NCBI GenBank assembly: GCA_037179335.1
Contig: JAKZHN010000034.1
Coordinates: forward strand, 186,001 to 250,000
Reading direction: 5' to 3'
From: Cyclaneusma minus
Lineage: Eukaryota; Ascomycota; Leotiomycetes; Marthamycetales; Marthamycetaceae
Length of the DNA: 64,000 bases
The notes beneath the pieces are model-generated. The model did no database searches, was not told where the DNA came from, and saw only the letters and a program-made list of their open reading frames with translations. Within the stretch, counting starts at the first letter, position 1, and every line of letters starts with the position of its first letter. Of the stretch, positions 21,893 to 32,823 are shown piece after piece. Made by a program: the position numbers and the translations under genes.

Positions 21893-24254
21893 TAGCGGTC
21901 ATTCTTTTATATAACAAAATCGTACATTGGACTACTTTTGGATTTATCACCCTACCAGTGATTCGGATTACAAGAGGTAGGTAGCCAAAGAGGAGCATAC
22001 TGTAGTCCTGCAACAAGCCACTGGGCTTGACAGGGGTGAATGCAAGTGTATGACTAGACTCGCAAGGTGCGCATCCAGAGTCTAAGTTTATTATTTGAAC
22101 TAGACCGATTGTTGGAAGCATCAAAGTGATTGGTTCGGGTCATATGTCGGCAGTTAAGGTATAGTGATGGGGAAGGGGGCCGTGTACAAGGCCTTTGATG
22201 ATTCAACCAGTCCAGTCTAAAGGCTAAACTTGCCAGTTCGGTCCGGACCGGCAGTCCAAATAAAAGGCTCCGGGGACCAGGAGATAAAAACTTCCCCGCT
22301 TTCCCGGACAACAGACTATCAGCCTTCAAAATGACTGGATGGCTTGGCACCAGTTCAGTTCTCGGAGTATCAAGATCCCTGGCCATGTAGTACTTACCGT
22401 CTCGCTCAAAGGGAACAGAGACCTTCCTACCACCTAAGGTAGATTTGGACAGCTGGTTCCACAGTTGGGAAGATCTACATCATTCCTAGGTAGTTAACCA
22501 TTTGATGCAAGGTTTAAGGTTTATGGTGATTGACGAGGAGGGCCCAAGATCAGTGAGTAGTCAGGCATATCACCACCCATGGCTGCAGCCAAAGTGTAGA
22601 ACACGCTGCAACATAGTGCCTCAGCCAATTATGATTGTTGGTTGGGGATCTCACGTACAGATATACGTACTCGTGGAAGATTCTGACTTCGAAACAGCAG
22701 AGCCGGGATTACCTGCAAAGGCTGAATCCGATCCATCCAAAATATACTTGGGAGAATTCGTAGAAAAGCACAAGTGTATTGGATTGCCAGGCGCCAGATA
22801 TTCTCGGAGACGTTCGACAGTCGAAGTATGTACGCCGTGTTATGATGTTAGCGAGCAGAATCTCCGAGCCTAACACGAGCCCCAAAGCCGTCGTCATTGG
22901 TTGGGAGATGCCCCCTTTAGCCGCCGCCGAATATGTCAAGCAGGCATTCTTCACAACCGCCCCAGCCCTGAAGTTACACAAGATGCATGTGCCTTGTCCC
23001 GGACCAAAACTCCCCGCCATGATACCAACTAACATGGACTATGCTAGAGTTGCTGATCACAACCTGTCAACCACCAGAGATTCGGGAAATCACGCAAGAT
23101 GCACCGTCTACCTAGGCAGGAAGGCATGCGTATGCACCAGGCCCAAACTATGAAGCCGTGCGTAGTCTTTGGGAGGGGCTGAAGACGATCGCTTGGCCGA
23201 GTGGCAGTTTGGCTGCGATTGCGCCCAGACCGCAAGCTTTTACGGGAGATGGCGGCTTCAAAAATGTCTGTACTGGCGACACATAGCGGTCTAGTTAATA
23301 ACATGCCAAGGAGAGTGTCATCTTACCAATCCGGACCCAAGCATACATGCACACATGTAAGACGTCCTCCGAACCATATCGGGCACTATTACAAGGCCCC
23401 ACCATCAAACCCCTGAACCCCAACTTTCTGCCGCCTCCACAGTCTGCGCATAGCTATGCGCTGCGACCCACAAAAGGTCCAAGTCCTAGTGAAAACGGAC
23501 TGAAGAACGGTGGTGGCGCGAGCTGTGTAAGGGTGTAGGATAGATCATGGAATGGAGGTCCCAAATACAAGCTCCACGGAGGAGGCAAACTCGGCCTCAA
23601 GAAGCTAAGGGCGAACCGGAAGCGAAAGCCTCGCTAAAGCTCACACGGGAGGCTTGTGATGGAGGGCAGTCCGGTAATGGATTTCAAGATCCTGAAGTCT
23701 TGTAGAGAAATACGAAGCCGACATGGAATGCCGACACCACCTTCTCGTCGCTGGTCCGCAGGTCCAGCCGCCCAAAACCCCACAATCCCACCGTTGATCA
23801 ACGCTCCAAGCACGGCCATGGGACGAAATGACATATGAAAAATCCATGACGAACCGCGATTTGACTCAAGTCAAACCGGGGGCACGGGACCGCGATGTCA
23901 GGAATCCCAGCGTCGACACGACACCGAAGCTTCGACTTCTGCTACATACCTTGATTCTGACTTTCCGTGCCTGCCCCCACACCACGGTGATTCCAAGAGT
24001 GCGTGAAGACCTACCTCATCGTACAGAATTCTCTGCGAAAAAAAAAAGAGGTGTGCGGAAAGCTTGGCCATGCCACTATAATTCGTCGCTTGTTAGCAAG
24101 AGGCGTAAAACCTGAATTAAGAAGGGACTTTGACCTATCTGACGGAGCAAGATATAATTGCCCTTTCTTCCTCACTGCTGCTCCACAGATTCTCCCACAA
24201 GCCGCAGCCACTCCGTTCTTACACTCGCAAAGGAGCAGAATCATACCTTTCAAG
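21893..24254. other. Gene-poor region between element A and the lipase gene
   Basis: No gene is recognised. Frames at 22502-22873 (plus), 22709-23035 (minus) and 22779-23153 (plus) overlap one another and none resembles a known family. Confidence 0.4.
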
Positions 24255-25699
24255 ATGATCTCCTCACGCCATATTCCCCTGTTGGCCTGCCTAGCCACCA
24301 CCCTCGCAAGCCCAACACCCAAGCGTCTTGAAGTCGTTGATGAGATACCAATCCCCTCTCTAATCACCTCGGAGGATCAGCTCAACTCCCTCGTTTCAAG
24401 CTACACCAACAGCACCCAGCAGCTCGACGACCTCAACTCCCAAATGCCCAACATCCTCAATGCCATCGTCCCCGCCGCAGCCCCTTCTAGCATTGCCGAT
24501 GAGATCTCGAAAGTCGCCGCCGTCTACGCCCAAAATTTGACTTTCCTCGAAGAGGCACTTGACCTGGTACTCGACGGCTTGACACCGGATCCAGCGGACC
24601 TCCCCGACATCTTTCAGGGAGAGACTGTTGAGAGTAGTCAGAATAATATCAATCCGATAAACCCAGCGCAGCCGGTGTATCCAAAGAAGAGAAATCAGGA
24701 TGCACCGTACTCTTTGTCGGAGGAGGAGCTGAGGCGTGTGATCTATATCCCACCAGGGTTCTCGTATGGACAAAGAGCGCCCCCGCTCGTTATGGTACCA
24801 GGTAATTTTCCCGTCGAATGTTGTTTTTGCTTTGCTGATTTTTTTTTTCTCCAGGCACGGGTGGTTATGCAAGAGAAATATATGCTTCGAACTATGGGAA
24901 ACTGTTTGCCGACGTCGACTATGCGGATCCTGTATATGTCAATGTTCCTAATTTTTCATTGGGTGACATTCAAGTCAGTAAGTATATGAAGATCACTCAC
25001 CTGTCCCGGAAAGCCCTAACAACCGTCACAGACTCCGAGTACGTAGCATACGCCATAAACTACATCTCCGGCATCTCAAACAACCAGAACGTCTCTGTTC
25101 TTGGATGGTCCCAAGGATCCCTCACCTCTCAATGGGCGTTCCAATATTGGCCATCGACCCGCAACGTGACGACGGACTTCATTGCGCAGAGTGGCGACCT
25201 TAAAGGAACTGTCTTAGCATACTTCATTCAACCATTCCCTGGCTTCCCCGCCGACCCAGCAATCTTTCAACAAGAATCTACCTCCAACTTCATAGCCACT
25301 CTTCGCAACGGCGGCGGCTCCTCCGCCTACGTTCCCACAACCGCCGTCTGGAGCGCCTTCGACGAGATTGTGCAACCCCAACAAGGCCCCACGGCCTCCG
25401 CCGTCTTCCTCGATGCCCGCAATGTCGGCGTCTCGAACACCGAGGTGCAGATCGCCTGTCCAGGTCAGCCTGCTGGTGGCTTGTACGGCCACGAGGGGGT
25501 ACTCTACAATCCCCTAGCGTATGCGTTGACTGTTGACGCTTTGACCCACGACGGGCCTGGAGAGTTGAGTAGGATTAATACGACCGCGGTGTGTGAGATG
25601 ATCGCTAGTCCGGGGTTGACTCTGGAAGATGTTCTCGCAACTGAAGCGGTCATTCCGATAGCGTTGCTCGCCATCCTTGCGTCGTATCCGGAGGGTTAG
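24255..25699 (+). CDS. Secreted CalB-type lipase/esterase
   Basis: Three exons, 24255-24801, 24855-24977 and 25032-25699 (introns 53 and 54 nt); 445 residues. The protein is an alpha/beta-hydrolase of the Candida antarctica lipase B family, which hydrolyses triacylglycerols and other esters outside the cell. A signal peptide (MISSRHIPLLACLATTLAS) is followed by a Lys-Arg dipeptide that may be a Kex2 site, then a propeptide-like region of about 130 residues. The mature-type core starts near IYIPPGF, with the oxyanion segment VPGTGG. The nucleophile is Ser250 in GWSQG, as in the TWSQG of CalB, followed by the oxyanion Gln251. The acid is Asp334 in SAFDEIVQP and the base is His377 in YGHEG. The LKGTVLA and LRNGGG blocks also match the family. 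The first ATG of the longer open frame (upstream of 24255) would bury the signal peptide, so MISSRH is used. Confidence 0.92.
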
Positions 25700-26439
25700 G
25701 TGGTAGAGTCGGAACCGGCTATCATGCCTTATGCACAGGGTGGAACTCCTGCATGAGAGTAAATGGAAAATGGTGCTGGAGAGTGATAATGAGGCCTATG
25801 AGTGGACGACTACTTACCGGGCTATACTGTTGGGCGTACATCCGCGGAGTTGGTAACCATGAATCATAACGAAATATCAGGAAACAGCAATTAAAGCTAG
25901 AATAGTCAGTAGCAATTAAAGTTAGAATAGTCAGTAGCAATGTTGAGGAAGCTGTCATTGTATCTTGAAGTACAATATGAGACCCAACCTGGATGCTACC
26001 ATCCCTGTAGCATCTGCGAGCATCCGACCGGCATCTGCAAGATTTTTGGTGAATGGTCTGTGACAAAATAGCAAGTTCGATCTCACCATGGCCTCCAACT
26101 TCAGTGAAGAGTATTGCCTTCTAGCTCTGATAGACACCGCGCCAAAATTTACGTCCTGCAACGCCTTCAACAAGGACATGCCAGTCAAGTCGCTGACAAG
26201 CACGACGTTTCGCCGTCGACATCTCTAGCCAGGCAATCGTAATTCCATGGCTTTGCTGGTGGTGCCGACCAAGTCAGGGACCTTGTGACCATACCAAAGG
26301 TGGTAGTGGGAAAGCTCGCTCAGTCAGAGGTCACACATGAGCTCTGAAAATCTCCGCTTCTGGGCGAACTCGAAAACATATGTCTGGAATAGGCCACGAT
26401 TTTAGGCATGGCACCTTCGACCTTGGTTGGACCATGTAG
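25700..26439. other. Intergenic between convergent genes
   Basis: No gene recognised. A short tandem duplication is visible at about 25890-25940 (AATTAAAGYTAGAATAGTCAG twice, one mismatch). Confidence 0.45.
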
Positions 26440-27118
26440 TCATGAAGGCGAAAGGAGTCTAAGTGCCGCCTTGAATGCCTCCACGACATCCGTGTCTGTG
26501 GGAGGTGTAAGCATCTGATTGATTTTGTCACATAATGTGTAGCTAAACAACAGCCACTTACAATGCTTCTTCTTGGCCTCGAGAGACACCTCGGCACGCT
26601 GCACAAAGGTTTCCCTCGTCTTCAATCTAGCAAGAGTCAGCGATGCTGGATAACTGTTGAATGCACACCCAATGAAAAGAGCAAACCTCTTGATAGCTCT
26701 TTCATTGTCATGCTCCGAGGCCGCAAGAGTCCAAGCCATGAAGAACTGGTCATAAGTCAGTACACATGAGCTATCTGGAAGCACAGCTAAGTCATACATT
26801 GGCCAACTGGTCAAACTCCTGGATGATTTGGTTCTCGCGCTCGTTTGCCTCAGCCAGCTTCTGTTCGTAGCGACGCTCGAAGTCTTCCCAGTCAAAGGCT
26901 GGGAGAGGTGCTCTGGGGTCCTGATCCTCTCGATCGCTGGAGGCGGCTGGAGGCTTGGGTGTCTTCGCCATGCTGGGATCGGAGAAAGCGAGAGACTGTG
27001 TTGATAGCGGCGGTGGTCCCGCAGGCGTGAAGCTATAGTCGTGTGGAGGCTCTGAGTCTGCGTGCTGTCCCTCGGTTTTGAAGGGCGTTCCAGGCGGCGA
27101 TTTTGACACTTCGGACAT
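26440..27118 (-). CDS. Small conserved fungal protein, function unknown
   Basis: Four exons: 27118-26798, 26745-26687, 26626-26562 and 26495-26440 (introns 52, 60 and 65 or so nt); 166 residues. The first 90 residues are Pro/Ser-rich and probably disordered. After FDWEDFERRYEQKL the protein is predicted to be helical and charged, with heptad-like spacing through NERENQIIQEFDQL, DNERAIKRLKTRE and SLEAKKKHYTDVVEAF, so a coiled coil is likely. I do not recognise a characterised family. All three splice junctions give consistent phases and keep the helix uninterrupted. The start MSEVSKSPPG is preferred; an in-frame ATG at 27253 would add 45 residues. The gene is divergent from ATG14 with a gap of about 450 bp and may share its promoter. 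Confidence 0.75.
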
Positions 27119-27566
27119 TATTGGACTTCCAGAGTCAGGGGCTTCAGGGGACAGCAGAGTAGACGGAGGGCATGCGATATCTTGAAGCGGTCGAGAAAAC
27201 GACAGTATTCTTCGTAACATCTGTCGTTGTGACAGGACCTTGTCAATTGTCATCAAGGAAGCGCGTCTCCGCTTTCGCGACGACGCGGGGTGTCAGGTGG
27301 GGAATCTGTTAGGGGTGACCGTAGATGGCACGATAAGATAAGAAATGACGAGCGTTGCCCCGATGATTCGTGAACACCACACAACCTTCGACGCGTTCTT
27401 GCAGATACATACATACCTGCAGCTGACCTTCGAACCCGAGCAAACATCTTCTATTGTACGTCTCCCTCGAGTCTGCGTGACCGCGAACACGCTTACACGT
27501 TCCTCACACCCTCGAGCAATCGTTCCGCAGGCCGGTGCTTTGACTCCCTTCCGCCCAGCGCGGATC
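27119..27566. promoter_or_regulatory. Shared divergent promoter region
   Basis: About 450 bp separate the ATG of the minus-strand coiled-coil gene from the ATG of ATG14. Both promoters must lie here. No specific binding motif is assigned. Confidence 0.45.
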
Positions 27567-29135
27567 ATGCAATGCGACATTTGTTCTCGAACTGGCGGTG
27601 CCAAACTCCCTTTTCTCTGTCCCACCGATGCCCGGAATCAACTGTACGATCTGCGGATCAAACAAGCCCACGTCCTCATCGGGAACGAGTCCTTGGAACG
27701 CCAAGTCAACGCCATCACGACAAAGACAGCCGTAGACGACAAGGCAACCGTCATCAAGACAACGGCGAATGCGTGGGACGTCGACGTGGCTACGGCCGAG
27801 AAAGAAGCTGCTCTCGATAGGACTCAGCAGATTATCGCCGCTGCCGCCGACCTACGAAAGAAGGTGGATGCTGCGCGTGCCGAAATCTCCCGCCGCAAAG
27901 CCATCCTCTCGCGACGGAAAACCGAGCTCTCGTCTGCACAGAATGGAGTCGAAGCACGCCGCTCCCGGGCACTCGAGGAAGCGACGCAGATGCGGAAGAT
28001 AAAGCAGTACAAATGGGATCAGCAACATGCCACGACTGCTTCTTCTCGCGCCTTTCTGTGCAGCGAAGCCGCGAAACTCTACGGTCTCCGTCGACACCAG
28101 GATTCCGATCTATGGCACGAGGATTTCGGTATTGGCGGTGTGGGTATCATGGATTTACGGGCTATGAACAGTGCATCTCCGGCACAGATTACAACGGCTC
28201 TGGGACATATCGCCCATTTGTTGGTGCTATCGACACATTATCTGGGTATCAGGTTACCGGCAGAAGTGACGCTGCCTCACAGGGACTATCCTTTGCCCAC
28301 GGTGTTCGTGATAGGTGCAAGTCACAAGGGGTATGAAGTGCCGTTTCCAGGGTCCGGCATAGGACAAAGCGGAAATAACAGCCCGTCAGCAAGCAGGCAC
28401 GACGAGCTCAAGGACCAGCCTCGACCGCGGCCCGTTTTCATCACCAAACCACTTCCGCTCCTTGCGAAAGAAGATCCATCCACTTACTCGCTGTTCATCG
28501 AGGGAACTACACTTTTGGCGTACAATGTGGCATGGGTATGTAGGAGCCAGGGCGTGCTGGTTGGAGAAAAGAGCAGCTTCGAGGACATTTGCGATATAGG
28601 AAGAAACTTCCATGATCTCCTCATCGGCTCCCGTCAGCGCCCGTCTCTCCCAAATATTAGAGCCCCATCCGCCGCTCCATCCGCCACAGCCTCGCCTGCC
28701 AAAGTTAACCTCTCATCGTCTCCTCCCGAAGCCGATATCTCAGAGAAGGTGCCGACGACGTCCATGATGGGGGAATACTCTCACAGCACCGCGCATACGT
28801 TTCTGGGCGGCGCTGTTGGCACCGACTTCATCCGCAGCTGGAAATTGTCCAGTCCCATGAAATTGGCTGATCAACTGAAAGGGCACTTGCTAGCCGAGCT
28901 GAATAATGCGGAGTGGGAAGTGCTGGATCAGGATGCGTGGGCGGAGGAGGAAGATGAGGGTGTGTTGGTTGGGGGGAGAAGGAGAGAAGGTAGGGGCATG
29001 ATGCTGGCGGCTCAGAGCTTCATGAGCATGCGGACTGTGATGGATAGTAAGGACGATGCTGGGCGAGAGAGAGACAGGAAGCCCGGGACGAGTGGGTGGA
29101 CTAAGGTCAAGCCAAGGGGTGGCGAGAAGATCTAG
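27567..29135 (+). CDS. ATG14: Atg14/UVRAG-family autophagy protein
   Basis: An intronless 522-residue protein. Atg14 targets phosphatidylinositol 3-kinase complex I (Vps34, Vps15, Vps30/Atg6) to the phagophore assembly site. The N-terminus MQCDICSRTGGAKLPFLC has the conserved Cys pattern (Cys3, Cys6, Cys18) followed by DARNQLYDLRIKQAHVL. A long coiled coil covers roughly residues 75-150 (DLRKKVDAARAEISRRKAIL and following). The middle contains the conserved hydrophobic block ITTALGHIAHLLVLSTHYLGIRLPAEVTLP, typical of the Atg14/UVRAG domain. A later block, LAYNVAWVCRSQGV..F.DICDIGRNFHDLL, is also family-like. The alternative within this family is Vps38, but no C2 domain is apparent and the N-terminal Cys cluster favours Atg14. 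The long open frame upstream lacks support, so the ATG at MQCDIC is the start. Confidence 0.8.
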   Translation: MQCDICSRTGGAKLPFLCPTDARNQLYDLRIKQAHVLIGNESLERQVNAITTKTAVDDKATVIKTTANAWDVDVATAEKEAALDRTQQIIAAAADLRKKVDAARAEISRRKAILSRRKTELSSAQNGVEARRSRALEEATQMRKIKQYKWDQQHATTASSRAFLCSEAAKLYGLRRHQDSDLWHEDFGIGGVGIMDLRAMNSASPAQITTALGHIAHLLVLSTHYLGIRLPAEVTLPHRDYPLPTVFVIGASHKGYEVPFPGSGIGQSGNNSPSASRHDELKDQPRPRPVFITKPLPLLAKEDPSTYSLFIEGTTLLAYNVAWVCRSQGVLVGEKSSFEDICDIGRNFHDLLIGSRQRPSLPNIRAPSAAPSATASPAKVNLSSSPPEADISEKVPTTSMMGEYSHSTAHTFLGGAVGTDFIRSWKLSSPMKLADQLKGHLLAELNNAEWEVLDQDAWAEEEDEGVLVGGRRREGRGMMLAAQSFMSMRTVMDSKDDAGRERDRKPGTSGWTKVKPRGGEKI

Positions 29136-30621
29136 TGGTGCATGAGAATGATTGTGTATTTGCAATGGTTGCATATCAGGTAGGGAGGTCCACGATTTCA
29201 GTGAATTTGTATTGCCGCTTCTTGAAATTCACATAGATAACGTGCGTCCGCAGCGAAAGGGCCCATGAACGTCAGCACCGGTGCTCTCAACCCCGTCTCT
29301 TTCGAATACTCAGATCCGCAATTCTTGGACATCGAATGTCCAAAGCCACTCATAGTTCAACTCCAGCAAGTGGGATCGGAATCGAACCAGATGAAAAGGA
29401 TAATCTCAAGTAATTGGAAACGACCGGAGTGATTAGGAATAACCGGAATCATGGCAGAGAATCTGAGCTGTAGGAAACTCTGCTTTAGGGTGGACCAACC
29501 ACCTATATTTGCCATGTTTCAGCTAGATCGTGGTGACAGCGAACTAGTGTCCGCTGGAGGAGTCACATACCTACTAGTAGCATCGGATTCCCCGCGTTGC
29601 CAGGAAGCTTGACCTCTACGATATTTTTAATCGTCAGTGGCACTGGCCGGCGGTGGGACGCATCGAAAAGTCAAATTACCGTCACATTCCCAAACTGGCT
29701 TTTCGAGTGACTTCACACCGTTGAGCCGGAACAGAAACTTGAAGCCAACTATCAGCATTCAACCGTCATCAAAATTCGCTGATAACATTAACACGGCTGT
29801 CTCGCTTGAGCATCTTTCGCGATTGTATTATGCAACGCATACTTCACGCTATACTTCCGCCATTGGTGCCCGCTTGTCTTTCTTTCTCTTATGCCATAAG
29901 AGTAAAACCTGACAGAAGCCGTTTTTCACTTGCCACTCCAGCCTCCAAAGCTTGTTTTCGACCAGTGTCGAGAGAGGCTCTAGCAGCGTCTAGCTCTATC
30001 TCCATCGTCCCCAAATTCCTCTTGGCCCCTTGTCGGAACTTTTCTTAAGCTTTGTGGCTCAGTCATTATCATTGTTTCCTTGGACTTAGTGCTTCGGCTT
30101 CCCCAAATTCTGAGTTTCCTCGGTCTAGCCCGAGATCTTATGTTGTCCATTATTTACCGCCCCCGAGGTCCGACACATACCCCTTGACAAAAACGGAGTC
30201 TCTATTTAGAGATCAATGTGACAACGTCGAAGCAATTTCAAAGTAGGAATGCTTCGAGAGCGAAGTCACATTGTCTTACCCGTCGGTCTCCAAATTTCAC
30301 ACTAGGAGCTTCTTTGTTTTGGGCTCTCGTGGACGCTGGGTTTATTTCTCAACATGGCGGAGTGCTTTTGCATTTGGAGTGTAGTGCAAAGTTTTCTGTG
30401 TAAGACATGGCTTTGGATTTGGATGTGAAACCTTATGAGTCTTCTCCTTTATGTATCGGAGCTAGACCTTTGGTCTACAAGTAACTTTCAGCTCTCTCCA
30501 TCTATATCATCCAGGGTAGTTCTCATCGTGCTGGTTTCTACACCTGAACTCTGCCATGGCTTTATGACCGAGTTGCCATACTATATTGTTATATTTTCTC
30601 AAGGGTTCTGTTCCAGTAACG
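29136..30621. other. Long upstream region of the sugar transporter
   Basis: No gene recognised in about 1.5 kb. The last 600 bp are pyrimidine-rich on the plus strand, as often seen in fungal promoters and leaders. Confidence 0.45.
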
Positions 30622-32473
30622 ATGGATGACCAAGTTTCCAATACCGAGAAGTCTGCGGGGGTGGTAGATCGCAAGACTTCGGTGTCTGTCCCTGCAGGCT
30701 GGGCCGATATTTGCGCAGATGCCCAAGAGGCGACCGATTTCCAGCATGCTCTGACCATTCGACAAGCCATTTGTCTTTTCTGGAAAGCCATATTGTACGT
30801 TGCGTTACTTGCTATCAGCTTGCCCTATACTAACAAGACTCTCAGATGGTGTATGCTCCTCTCCACTACTCTTATCATGGAAGGATACGATACTGTCCTG
30901 ATATCCTCTTTCTACGCCCAGCCCCAGTTTAACAAAAAATACGGCTCGCTTCAGAATGATGGAACATACGCACTTGCAGCCCCGTGGAGGTCTGGCTTGA
31001 ACAATGGCGCTCAAGTTGGCGAGATCCTCGGCTTGTACGTCTCTGGATGGCTTGCGGAACGCTATGGTGCGCGGAAGGTCATGATGGGCGCCCTTGGCCT
31101 TGTGGTAGCGTTCATTTTCGTCCCATTTTTCGCCCCGGACGTGGGTACTCTTCTTGCCGGCGAAGTTCTCTGCGGTCTTGCTTGGGGAACGTTCCAGACA
31201 ATACCAGATGGTGAGAATTCCCACAATGGCGGAAGCATGCACATTACTGACCTCTTTGTTTGCAGCCTATGCCAGTGAACTTGCTCCTATGGTCTTACGT
31301 CCGTATCTGTGCACATACAATAACCTATGGTAGGTCTATAGATGCTCGCTATGAATATCAGGACACTAAACTTCTTCCAGCTGGGTGATTGGACAGTTGT
31401 TTGGATCCGGTGTCCTTCGGGGTGTCTTAGATCTCAACAACCAGTGGGCCTACCGTATTCCCTTTGGGCTTCAGTGGATGTGGCCTGTACCAATATTTAT
31501 CGGAATCCTCCTCGCACCCGAGTCGCCATACTGGCTGGTCCGAAAAGGCCGCATGGAAGACGCTCGACATTCTCAGAAGCGTCTCCTATCCCGAGGCTGC
31601 GATGATGCCTTTGACACCGACAAATATATGGCTTTGGTCCACCATACCAACGAGATCGAAAAAAAGAGTCAGATAGGCACATCCTACCTCGACTGTTTCC
31701 GCGGTGTGGACCGACGACGTACCGAGATTGCCTGCGTTACCTGGATCGTTCAAACATGGTGTGGGTCCACGTTCATGGGCTACAGCACCAATTTCTATGA
31801 GACTGCTGGTCTCAACCCAGACAACGCTTTTGACCTCACGATTGGTCAATACGCACTCGGCATCTTCGGTACCCTCGGCTCATTCTACTTGATGTCTCGC
31901 TACGGACGCCGGTCGATTTATCTCTACGGACTGTGCGCTCTTTTCTGCCTGCTGCTTATCGTCGGCTGTGTTTCGTTCAGCAGTAGCCAGGGCTCTGGGT
32001 ATGCCATCGGAAGCATGCTCTTAGTCTTCACCTTTGTCTACGACCTGACAGTCGGACCTGTATGCTACGCCTTGGTCGCCGAGATTCCCTCTACACGGCT
32101 GAAAGGCAAGACGATTGTGCTAGCACGAAATTCGTATAATATTGCCGGTATTGTGGTCAACATCCTTTCAAACTACCAGCTCACGGCGAAGCCGAGCGGG
32201 TGGGGATGGAATGCGAAGAGCGGCTTCTTCTGGGCCGGCATGTGCGGTCTGTGTATCATGTGGACTTATTTCAGGCTGCCGGAGCCGAAGGATAGGACGT
32301 ATGCGGAGCTTGAGATCTTGTTCCAGAGGAGGATCAGTGCGAGGAGGTTTGCGAGCACGGATTTGGATATTTTGGGGAAGGGGGAGACGAGCAATGAGGA
32401 GTTGTTGAAGACGGCGAGTGATGACAGTGAGCGGCGTAGGGAGAAGATTACGGAGACTTTTGGAGAGAAGTGA
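30622..32473 (+). CDS. MFS sugar transporter (alpha-glucoside/hexose type)
   Basis: Four exons: 30622-30794, 30846-31210, 31266-31329 and 31381-32473 (introns 51, 55 and 51 nt); 564 residues. It is a twelve-helix plasma-membrane permease of the sugar porter family. Visible signatures: GYDTVLISSFYAQPQF in helix 1, the loop 2-3 motif AERYGARKVMMG, LAGEVLCGLAWGTFQT, YASELAPMVLRP before helix 5, PESPYWLVRKGR at about 247-258 after helix 6, the loop 8-9 motif SRYGRRSIYLYG, and AEIPSTRLKGKTIVLAR before helix 11. The N-terminal 55 residues and the C-terminal 80 residues are cytosolic and charged. The GYDT and PESPYWL spellings are most like fungal maltose/alpha-glucoside permeases, but the substrate cannot be read from the sequence. 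No adjacent glucosidase gene is present. Confidence 0.9.
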
Positions 32474-32823
32474 AAATACGTGTTTAAGCTGAGCGACGGA
32501 GTCGGGAATTGAGAAGATATGCCTGAGTAATTACGTATTTTATAGAAATTTTAAAAGGAGAAACGTGGTGCAAAAAAAGGAGAGAGTTGATTAAATCCGC
32601 GTCGCACGTGCGCCCTGACGCCTTTGTCCACAGATCCCTGCTAGCCGAAGATGACAGCTTGAGGGAATGGCAGCTCCAGCGAGAGAAGCCTCACTTCAGT
32701 TGTTTGCGCTTTTGGCCACGCCGCGCATCCGCCCTTCCGTTTCTTGGACCGTCTTGCTCCCGGCCGTTATGCCATTCACGATAACTGTCCTGCCCATTTG
32801 ATGGGAGTCTCAAATAGTCGACC
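32474..32823. other. Intergenic, promoter of HRD3
   Basis: A 350-bp gap containing CACGTG at about 32606. No gene seen. Confidence 0.4.

Noticed and set aside
22502..23153. Overlapping plus/minus frames that look partly hydrophobic
   Set aside because: They overlap each other on both strands, lack recognisable motifs, and cannot be joined by splice sites into a longer protein.
29360..29410. GGTTCGATTCC-like T-arm as a possible minus-strand tRNA
   Set aside because: The flanking stem does not pair and there is no anticodon arm or acceptor stem around it.
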